Origin: Candidatus Thiomargarita nelsonii
GTDB taxonomy: Bacteria; Pseudomonadota; Gammaproteobacteria; Beggiatoales; Beggiatoaceae
Reading direction: 5' to 3'
DNA length: 5,026 nt
NCBI GenBank assembly: GCA_001640045.1
Contig: LUTY01002745.1
Span: 1 to 5,026 of the forward strand
Positions within the stretch are counted from its first letter, which is position 1, and every line of letters starts with the position of its first letter. The notes under the pieces are model-generated. The model made no database searches, was not told where the DNA came from, and saw only the letters and a list, made by a program, of their open reading frames with translations. The translations under genes and the position numbers were made by a program. Positions 1 to 5,026 of the stretch are shown here, one piece after another.

Positions 1-56
1 GGTTCTACATTGGCAGCATGAACTGCCATCATAGGATCAAAAAGATGGGCTAACTG
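1..56. repeat. Terminal direct repeat, left copy
   Basis: Identical over all 56 bases to 4971-5026. In this copy the sequence is in place as part of the helicase reading frame (codons 84 to 103), so this is probably its native context. Confidence 0.98.
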
Positions 57-308
57 AATACGATAAGCTTCTAAAGCCAATTTAAAATCATCGGGATTTG
101 CTTTAAAACTCCAAGGACGTTCTTCTGCTAATGCTAAACGGGATTCATCACTTTGATAAAGTGTCTGTTCAAGTAATTGCCCTTGATTGGTTTTATAAGT
201 CACTGTCACTGCATTACCAATCCATTCTACTAATTTAACTATGACAATTTTGTCATGCTCAATCCCTGTTATAGATAAGCCGGCTTTTAAATCTTCTAAT
301 TTCAACAT
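1..308 (-). CDS. SNF2-type DEAD/DEAH helicase, N-terminal fragment
   Basis: The first 102 codons of a gene that leaves the window on the left. The protein opens M-L-K-L-E-D-L-K-A-G-L and contains E-R-P-W-S-F and L-F-D-P-M-M-A-V-H-A-A-N-V-E-P. From memory, these are hallmarks of the N-terminal region of a large SNF2-family helicase found in phage-defence and methyltransferase islands (DISARM DrmD-like or DUF1156/DUF499-associated helicases), just before its Walker A motif. No ATPase motif is visible, because the coding ends at the edge. The ATG at 308 is chosen because the family-like sequence begins there and an AAAGAGA purine stretch lies nine bases upstream. In-frame ATGs at 353 and 389 would add a hydrophobic, basic stretch unlike the family and have no ribosome site. 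Which subfamily it belongs to is uncertain. Confidence 0.8.
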   Translation of the reverse strand, partial: MLKLEDLKAGLSITGIEHDKIVIVKLVEWIGNAVTVTYKTNQGQLLEQTLYQSDESRLALAEERPWSFKANPDDFKLALEAYRIQLAHLFDPMMAVHAANVE

Positions 309-317
309 AAGCAATAA

Positions 318-324
318 TCTCTTT
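318..324 (-). promoter_or_regulatory. Ribosome binding site of the helicase
   Basis: On the minus strand AAAGAGA precedes the ATG at 308 with a nine-base spacer. It is a partial match to the anti-Shine-Dalgarno consensus. It supports 308 over the upstream in-frame ATGs at 353 and 389, which have no purine-rich stretch in front of them. Confidence 0.5.
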
Positions 325-325
325 A

Positions 326-386
326 AGGCAACTCGCAATAAATAATCTCCCATTGACAACAGACTGAGCCGTGGTATTAGTTGCCT
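326..386. repeat. 8-base inverted repeat in the intergenic gap
   Basis: Arms AGGCAACT (326-333) and AGTTGCCT (379-386) are perfect inverse complements separated by 45 bases. They lie between the NRPS stop and the helicase start. The wide loop and the lack of a T-run speak against a classical terminator; it could be a regulator's paired half-sites, or chance. Confidence 0.4.
353..380 (+). promoter_or_regulatory. Possible plus-strand promoter pointing antisense to the NRPS end
   Basis: A perfect TTGACA (353-358) is followed after 16 bases by TATTAG (375-380), which is preceded by TG one base away (extended -10 style). The -10 matches the consensus at four of six positions. No plus-strand gene follows, so if active it would make RNA antisense to the 3' end of the NRPS gene. 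I found no convincing minus-strand promoter for the helicase in the 105-base gap, so the helicase may be transcribed from upstream. Confidence 0.25.
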
Positions 387-413
387 CATGACTTGAACCA
401 AAGGGCGGGTATA

Positions 414-3400
414 TTAGCCTTCAAGCTGATCTAAGACGTTAACAAGTTGATCAAATGCTTGTTCATCTAGCTGAGCTAATGGAAAATCAGAGGCACTATA
501 TTCACTGTGTTCTAGACAATACGCTATTAATTTTTGCAAGGTTTCAAGATAACGATTAGCGAGCATTTGGATAGTTTCTAACCGATGTTGGCTAGTATGA
601 TAAGTCCAGTTAATTTGCAAGATGCCAGACATAACCCAAGCATTAATTTCGATAAGATGACTATATTTATTTTCTGGATGGCTGGACAGTTGTAATGTCT
701 GGCTCGGCTTGAGCCATTGTGAGTTAGGAAAAATATGATCCAGTTGTCCTAAATAGTTAAACAAGATTTGCGGAGTGATTAATGATTTTTGGTTCACACC
801 CTGAATAGCACGTAATTGTTCTTTAATAGCTTTTAATGCCTCACCTGGCAAGGCATTCTGAGGTAATGTTAGCCGTATAGGATCAAGTGCAGTAAACCAA
901 CCCACTGTTCTGGATAAATCAACATCATCCCGCATAGAGTCACGACCATGACTTTCTAAGTGAATAAAAACACTTTGACTACCGAGCCAAGTTGATAAGC
1001 TTTGGGCTAAAGCAGTTAACAGCAATTCATTGGTTTGAGCACGTATATCTCGAAGTAATGATTTGGTTTCGCTTGCATTCAGTGTGCTCGAAATCGTCTG
1101 AGTGTTAGCCCTTGACAGGTGAGTAAGTGGTGCATAATCGGTTGGTATAGGGGGTACGTCAACTGTTTGAGTTGTGGTTTCCGGCAATTTATCAGCCCAA
1201 GTCTTAAAAGCGGTTGATTTGGGGGGGAGAGAGATTGTTTTTCCTTGACTCAGTTGCGTATAAGCCGTTTCAATATCTTCAAGTAAAATTTGCCAAGAAA
1301 ACCCATCAACCGCTAAATGATGGATCACTAAATAAAGTTGGTCAGCTTTTTCTGGACGGTGTTTGAAATAGGCGGCTTGTAATAAGATACCTTTTGTCAA
1401 ATCCATTTGAGTGTTTAATCTTGCCATTATTTGATTTTGTGCTTTTGGGGATTCAACCTGTAGCAAATCAAAGGGCGGTATCTTAGCTGGATTAAATTGT
1501 GTCCATCTATTTTCCTGATAGGTAAAACGCAAGCGTAACGCATCGTGATGGCTCAATAAATGACGAATGGCTTGGCTCAGATATTCTGGCACAATTTCAC
1601 CTTGAATATCCAGTAAAACCGCTTGATTCCAGTGCTGGGGGTAGAGGTGTTGTTGCTCGAAAAACCAATGTTGAATTGAAGTTAAGGGCACCTCACCTTG
1701 CACTAAGCCCTGTTCAGCTATAAAGGGTGTTGTGGTACTCGTCGCAACATTAGCTAATTCGGCAATCGTTTGATATTCAAATAATTGTTTAGGCTCTAGC
1801 TGTAAACCTTGTTGTTTGGCTTTAGCCGTGATTTGAATACTGATAATAGAATCACCACCTAGCGCAAAAAAATTATCATTAAGTCCCACCTGTTCTAAGT
1901 GAAATACCTCTGCCCAGATATTGGCTAATCGGATCGTTTTTGGCGTATTTGGTGCAATATAATCGCTATTGACTGTGGACTGTTTTTCACCTACTTGGGG
2001 CAAGGCTTCGCGATCCACTTTGCCATTTGCAGTTAATGGTATTTTGTCAAGCGTAAAAAAATGCGTTGGCATCATATACTCAGGCAGAGATTGCGCTAAG
2101 TAAGTCTTGAGTTCTGTGATAGTTAGCGGTGATACATAATAGGCAGCCAGTTGTTTTTCAGTCACTTGGGCGCTTGCTTCATCATAGCCAATTTCTTTTA
2201 ACATTTGCCTGACTTTCGCTTCATCAATCTCATCATCTAATTCATGCAGGGCTTCTGCACGGGTTTTATGACCCATACGCACATCCCAGCTATAAGGCAG
2301 TGCATAGTTATGATAACCCTGCTCTTTTTTATGAATATAAATACCTAATTCATTGATGAGACAATTGGTAGAACGTCCGGTGTCTTTAGGGCGAACCCAA
2401 GCTGTTTTTCGAGTTAAATAGTCATATATTTCGTTGAATTCCACATCAGTATAGCGATAATAGTCAATAAATTGAATTTCTTCAAAGATCGCATCGTTGT
2501 CAAAAAAACTGGTATCAAGACATTCTGAAACTGCATCCTCAATGCGATGATAAACTTTACGCGCATCTAGTACCATTTTGTCAATTTCAGCCACATCAAA
2601 TAAACCAGCATCAAATGTATCGGATAAGCGGGTTTCAAATAGTTGCCCACGCGATAAACCCGTCACAATATATTTAATACCTTTTTCGTGGGCTAAGTTA
2701 AGGCTGAGGGTATAAATGGTTTTGAAACAGCCATTACAGACGTTACTAAAGTGGTGTAAGCTATCAGCAAAGATGGTGTTCATATCAGGTGTGCTACCCC
2801 AAACGAGATCCACACCTAAACTATCCGTGATGTGCTGAATATTTGCTTTGGCACTTTCAGAAATATAACCATTATCTAAACTAAAAACGAGGGGTGTCAT
2901 CCCTAATTCAACAAGTTGACACAACATGTAGGTACTGTCTTTACCACCACTCAATAAGGCAAGACAATCATATTTACCCACTTTAGTGGCTTTTGCTTGT
3001 GCCAAAATCGCTTGTAAATCTGCTTTTGTTTTGAAGTAGGGTTGTACTTTTGCTTGATGTGTCTCAAAATCTCGGCAAGTATTACAAACACCCTGTTCAT
3101 CAAAGCTTGTTTCTGGGTAATTAGAAGGGAGTCCACATTTGACACAATAGTGAATCTGAGTTGGCTGTTTGGGTAGCTGATGCTGAACAACATCAACAAT
3201 AGCTTCATCAACAGCGGGGTGTTTGAGTAAGCTAGCTTCAATTTCGCCTAATTCGATACGATAGCCTTTAATTTTCACCTGATAATCCGCTCGCCCCAAA
3301 AATTCAAGCTGATCCTGACTGATCCAACGGGCTAAATCACCACTACGATACATCCGAGTATTGGGCGTAAAAGGATTATTAACAAAACGTTCGGTGGTTA

Positions 3401-4970
3401 ACGCTGGTTGATTTAAGTAACCATGCGCTACGCCTTTACCAGCGATGTATATTTCGCCAATCACCCCAGTCGGCGTCGGATTTAGGTTGTCATCCAAAAT
3501 GTAAATTTGAGTATTGTCAATGGGTTTCCCAATAGGCACAGAGGATAAGGTATCGTGAGTGGGATCATATTGATGAATCATACAACCCACAACCGTCTCA
3601 GTGGGACCATATTCATTGTAAATGGTGACTTGAGCATTAAAATGATTATAAATTGCTTGTGCTAAGCTGGTTTTAAAATCTTCGCCCCCGACAATGAGTT
3701 TTTTGATGCGAGACGATTGGATAGGGATTTCTTTGATTAAGTTGAGATGAGCGGGGGTAAGCTTTATGATGTCAACCGCATTATCTTCTATGACTGTTAA
3801 AATTTCTAGTCCTTTCTCTTCGGGATAAATAACCAATTTGCCGCCAGAAACGAGCGGGGTAAAAATTGAAGTTACTGTTAAATCAAAGGCAAGAGAGGAA
3901 TACAATGGAAAATCAAGGCATTGATCATGTAAGTAATAGTTTTGTGCCCACCGAATATAGTGGACTAAGCCTTGATGGGAAATCATCACTCCTTTAGGTT
4001 GCCCCGTTGAGCCAGAAGTATAAATAACATAGGCGATTTGATCGCCATTTAGGAGTCCAAAATTTATTTTGGACATGGTTTGCCAATCTGAATCTAGGCA
4101 AATGATTTCACAGTTCAGCTTGGAAACACGGGAGTGCAATTTTTGTTGAGTGAGTAGTATCGATATTTGGGCATCAGTCAATAAAAAGCGAATACGCTCA
4201 ATAGGAGAGTTTGAATCAATCGGAACATAAGCACTGCCCGCTTTTAAAACCCCTAAAATACCTACAATGGCTTCAATCGAGCGTTCAACGAATAATCCTA
4301 TTAACTGATTAGCTTGTAGCCGATGCGCCAGTTGATTGGCTCGCTGATTCAATTCACGATAAGTGACTTGCTGTTCATTTAATACTAATGCCACTGCCTC
4401 AGGCGTTTTATTGACTTGGGCTTCAAACAGAGAGACAACAGTCTGATTTTGGGGATAAGCAACCGTTGTCAAATTGAAATCCACTAAACGGGCTTGCCAT
4501 GCTTGGTCAGATAACAGCTTGACATCATGAATAGATTGATTTGGCTCAACAAGTAATGCCGCTAAAATCTGTAAAAAATGTTGAACCAACCATTCACGTT
4601 GTTGAGGATTGAACACGTCACAATTCAGGTCAAAATGGAGTACAAAATGACCCGATTGATCATGATCATGGACTTGAAGCCGTAAATTATGATGACGATC
4701 CCCGTAGCCTGAATGAATCCACTCTGATTTCATGGGGATACCCGCAAAATCACCATAGTTCGCATGAATATAGTTGAGTAAAACATCATAAGCGCTATTA
4801 GTCGCTGCCGAACTAATCCCAGGTTGAGCATATCTTAAACCCATCAATGCGTCAGCTTGTACTTGCTTGGCTAAAGATAAGAAAGTGTCCTCCGGGCTGA
4901 TTTCAACTTGCAATGGTCCCACTTCAATAAACAGCCCCACCGTTTCTTTAAAGGGAGTCGTTGGGCGATT
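414..4970 (-). CDS. NRPS subunit, C(partial)-A-[PP-loop ATPase]-T-E, 5' truncated
   Basis: Builds one residue of a nonribosomal peptide: activates an amino acid with ATP, loads it on a phosphopantetheine arm and epimerizes it. Numbering below counts from the GTG at 4940. That GTG is only an internal valine: the frame reads back in condensation-like style (N-R-P-T-T-P-F-K-E-T-V-G-L-F) to 4970, where foreign sequence begins, so the true start is missing. Domains: C-terminal lobe of a C domain, 1-145; A domain, about 150-985, with core motifs YTSGSTGQPKG 307-317, NEYGPTE 442-448, YRSGDLARW 531-539, RIELGEIE 561-568, LPEYMMP 952-958 and NGKVDR 972-977; a PP-loop domain inserted at about 593-929; T domain with LGGDS, phosphopantetheine Ser1031; E domain, about 1075-1480, with HHLAVDG 1207-1213, Glu1329 in LESHGRD, DVDLSRTVGWFT 1339-1350 and FNYLGQ 1394-1399. 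All catalytic motifs look intact. No thioesterase follows, so a partner subunit should take the product. TAA stop at 416-414. NRPS identity is certain; the final product is unknown. Confidence 0.96.
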   Translation of the reverse strand, partial: NRPTTPFKETVGLFIEVGPLQVEISPEDTFLSLAKQVQADALMGLRYAQPGISSAATNSAYDVLLNYIHANYGDFAGIPMKSEWIHSGYGDRHHNLRLQVHDHDQSGHFVLHFDLNCDVFNPQQREWLVQHFLQILAALLVEPNQSIHDVKLLSDQAWQARLVDFNLTTVAYPQNQTVVSLFEAQVNKTPEAVALVLNEQQVTYRELNQRANQLAHRLQANQLIGLFVERSIEAIVGILGVLKAGSAYVPIDSNSPIERIRFLLTDAQISILLTQQKLHSRVSKLNCEIICLDSDWQTMSKINFGLLNGDQIAYVIYTSGSTGQPKGVMISHQGLVHYIRWAQNYYLHDQCLDFPLYSSLAFDLTVTSIFTPLVSGGKLVIYPEEKGLEILTVIEDNAVDIIKLTPAHLNLIKEIPIQSSRIKKLIVGGEDFKTSLAQAIYNHFNAQVTIYNEYGPTETVVGCMIHQYDPTHDTLSSVPIGKPIDNTQIYILDDNLNPTPTGVIGEIYIAGKGVAHGYLNQPALTTERFVNNPFTPNTRMYRSGDLARWISQDQLEFLGRADYQVKIKGYRIELGEIEASLLKHPAVDEAIVDVVQHQLPKQPTQIHYCVKCGLPSNYPETSFDEQGVCNTCRDFETHQAKVQPYFKTKADLQAILAQAKATKVGKYDCLALLSGGKDSTYMLCQLVELGMTPLVFSLDNGYISESAKANIQHITDSLGVDLVWGSTPDMNTIFADSLHHFSNVCNGCFKTIYTLSLNLAHEKGIKYIVTGLSRGQLFETRLSDTFDAGLFDVAEIDKMVLDARKVYHRIEDAVSECLDTSFFDNDAIFEEIQFIDYYRYTDVEFNEIYDYLTRKTAWVRPKDTGRSTNCLINELGIYIHKKEQGYHNYALPYSWDVRMGHKTRAEALHELDDEIDEAKVRQMLKEIGYDEASAQVTEKQLAAYYVSPLTITELKTYLAQSLPEYMMPTHFFTLDKIPLTANGKVDREALPQVGEKQSTVNSDYIAPNTPKTIRLANIWAEVFHLEQVGLNDNFFALGGDSIISIQITAKAKQQGLQLEPKQLFEYQTIAELANVATSTTTPFIAEQGLVQGEVPLTSIQHWFFEQQHLYPQHWNQAVLLDIQGEIVPEYLSQAIRHLLSHHDALRLRFTYQENRWTQFNPAKIPPFDLLQVESPKAQNQIMARLNTQMDLTKGILLQAAYFKHRPEKADQLYLVIHHLAVDGFSWQILLEDIETAYTQLSQGKTISLPPKSTAFKTWADKLPETTTQTVDVPPIPTDYAPLTHLSRANTQTISSTLNASETKSLLRDIRAQTNELLLTALAQSLSTWLGSQSVFIHLESHGRDSMRDDVDLSRTVGWFTALDPIRLTLPQNALPGEALKAIKEQLRAIQGVNQKSLITPQILFNYLGQLDHIFPNSQWLKPSQTLQLSSHPENKYSHLIEINAWVMSGILQINWTYHTSQHRLETIQMLANRYLETLQKLIAYCLEHSEYSASDFPLAQLDEQAFDQLVNVLDQLEG
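417..500 (-). other. C-terminal COM-type docking tail
   Basis: The last 28 residues read S-A-S-D-F-P-L-A-Q-L-D and then a short acidic, leucine-rich helix to the stop. This resembles the donor communication-mediating (COM) segment that ends E-terminated subunits such as TycA, where a T-P-S-D-F motif is followed by an amphipathic acidic helix. If so, it docks on an acceptor helix at the start of the next NRPS subunit, one beginning with a C domain that accepts a D-residue. That partner is not in the window. The assignment rests on motif likeness only. Confidence 0.55.
501..1718 (-). other. Epimerization domain
   Basis: This domain converts the carrier-bound L-residue to an L/D mixture from which the next C domain takes the D form. 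Seen: an L-T-S-I-Q-H-W-F-F start (1086-1094), HHLAVDG with the catalytic second His (1207-1213), Glu1329 in L-E-S-H-G-R-D (usually E-G-H-G-R-E), D-V-D-L-S-R-T-V-G-W-F-T and P-Q-I-L-F-N-Y-L-G-Q. The V-G-W-F-T signature separates E from C domains. The Gly to Ser change beside Glu1329 is unusual but keeps the acid residue, so activity is likely. A run of seven G at about 1220 (C in the coding strand) is in frame in a linker and does not break the gene. Confidence 0.92.
1746..1958 (-). other. Peptidyl carrier (T) domain of the E-linked type
   Basis: This is a carrier domain of roughly 70 residues that holds the growing chain on phosphopantetheine. The attachment residue is Ser1031 (codon at 1850-1848) in F-F-A-L-G-G-D-S-I. 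The Asp before the Ser (GGDS rather than GGHS) is the form typical of carriers that feed an epimerization domain, which agrees with the E domain directly after it. Confidence 0.92.
1986..4493 (-). other. Adenylation domain with Asn-like code, split by the PP-loop insert
   Basis: The A domain makes the aminoacyl-adenylate. Aligning by eye to the GrsA pocket positions gives D353, L354, T357, K393, I416, G418, E443, V451, G452 and the core A10 lysine K974, that is D-L-T-K-I-G-E-V-G-K. The classical asparagine code is D-L-T-K-L-G-E-V-G-K, so the only change is Leu to Ile at position 299; the aspartate code differs more (V, H and I at 299, 322 and 330). Asn is the best prediction. The coding for this domain runs 4493 to about 3165, is interrupted, and resumes about 2153 to 1986 with the A9 and A10 motifs. 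The segment between motifs A1 and A2 (residues 208-215) seems a few residues shorter than usual. Confidence 0.85.
2154..3164 (-). other. Embedded PP-loop ATPase (N-acetyl sugar amidotransferase / QueC / TtuA-like)
   Basis: About 337 residues (593-929) lie between motifs A8 and A9 of the adenylation domain, the site where some NRPSs carry a methyltransferase. Seen: a four-Cys zinc-ribbon pattern (C599xxC602, C619xxC622), a pyrophosphatase loop SGGKDS at 664-669, CNGC at 735-738, TGLSRGQ at 760-766 and a lone C860 in STNC. The order zinc ribbon then SGGKDS resembles N-acetyl sugar amidotransferases of the WbpG/WbuX type. The later CxxC plus third Cys also recalls TtuA/TtcA tRNA thiolation enzymes. 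In these families ATP adenylates a carbonyl or amide oxygen, which ammonia or sulfur then replaces; QueC uses the same fold to make a nitrile. No glutaminase is present in the window, so ammonia or sulfur would come from elsewhere. Fold assignment is confident; the reaction is not known from sequence. Confidence 0.88.
4506..4970 (-). other. Condensation domain, C-terminal lobe only
   Basis: These bases encode the last part of a condensation domain, which joins the upstream acyl or peptidyl group to the amino acid on the following carrier. Seen: the stretch T-V-G-L-F-I-E-V-G-P-L, the counterpart of the common G-M-F-V-N-T-L-P-L latch region, then the usual F-L-S-L-A-K-Q-V spacing and a Q-H-F-L-Q-I-L helix before the A domain. 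The N-terminal lobe with the catalytic HHxxxDG motif is absent because the gene is cut at 4970. It therefore cannot be told whether this is a starter (acyl-accepting) or an ordinary elongation domain. The E-V-G in place of N-T-L is a modest departure from the consensus. Confidence 0.85.
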
Positions 4971-5026
4971 GGTTCTACATTGGCAGCATGAACTGCCATC
5001 ATAGGATCAAAAAGATGGGCTAACTG
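4971..5026. repeat. Terminal direct repeat, right copy
   Basis: Identical to 1-56. Here helicase-coding DNA abuts the NRPS condensation domain directly. The NRPS frame loses its family likeness at this point and meets a TGA at 5009-5007. This copy is therefore the wrap-around end of a circular or tandemly joined contig and carries no gene start for the NRPS. Confidence 0.97.

Noticed and set aside
353..389. Upstream ATGs (353, 389) as the helicase start
   Set aside because: They lack a ribosome site and add sequence that does not resemble the family, whereas the ATG at 308 has both supports.
1216..1226. Run of seven G as a phase-variation tract or frameshift
   Set aside because: The frame reads through it into intact E-domain motifs on both sides. 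It is a single short run in a linker, with no evidence of variation.
2154..3164. The insert as a mobile element or intein in the NRPS gene
   Set aside because: It has no intein splice-site pattern, terminal repeats or target duplication. It is in frame and carries intact enzyme motifs, so it is a domain of the protein.
2951..3241. A 96-residue reading frame within the NRPS region
   Set aside because: It overlaps the PP-loop and A-domain coding in another frame, has no ribosome site or recognisable motif, and the NRPS frame there is clearly the real one.
4938..4940. GTG as the start of the NRPS gene
   Set aside because: It falls in the middle of a condensation domain and family-like coding continues upstream to 4970. 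It is an internal valine codon.
1..5026. A small plasmid or phage genome, because of the identical ends
   Set aside because: No replication, mobilisation or structural gene is present, and circular closure cuts two large chromosomal-type genes in the middle.

Overview
The window holds most of one large minus-strand gene for a nonribosomal peptide synthetase (NRPS) subunit. After a 105-base gap come the first 102 codons of a second minus-strand gene, an SNF2-type helicase. The DNA is AT-leaning, tightly coding and Shine-Dalgarno-using. It suggests a bacterium, perhaps a gammaproteobacterium of the Thiotrichales kind; that placement is a guess from base composition and protein style only.

Layout, read in the direction of transcription (right to left). 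Positions 4970 to 417 encode the C-terminal lobe of a condensation domain, then an adenylation domain whose C-terminal subdomain is interrupted by a PP-loop ATPase domain (about 2154-3164). A carrier-protein (T) domain, an epimerization domain and a short C-terminal tail that looks like a docking helix follow. The order is C(partial)-A-[PP-loop]-A-T-E with no thioesterase. The ten specificity-code residues of the A domain read D-L-T-K-I-G-E-V-G-K, one conservative change from the classical asparagine code. With the E domain this predicts a carrier-bound D-Asn residue, or a version modified by the embedded domain. Positions 309-413 are intergenic. Positions 308 to 1 encode the helicase start, cut off by the window edge.

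The most interesting biology is the PP-loop (adenine nucleotide alpha-hydrolase-like) domain. It has a CxxC/CxxC zinc ribbon, an SGGKDS ATP loop, a further CxxC and a later lone Cys, and it sits where some NRPSs carry methyltransferases. Relatives activate amide or carbonyl oxygens with ATP and replace them with nitrogen or sulfur, or dehydrate amides to nitriles. Its pairing with an Asn-type A domain points to chemistry on the Asn amide or the peptide bond; this is inference.

The main caution is structural. Bases 1-56 and 4971-5026 are identical, so the contig closes as a 4970-base circle. Closing it joins the helicase out of frame to the middle of the condensation domain, breaking both genes, and there is no replication gene. 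A chimera, tandem duplication, collapsed repeat or circularisation artefact is more likely than a real plasmid or phage. The natural order is probably NRPS followed by helicase.
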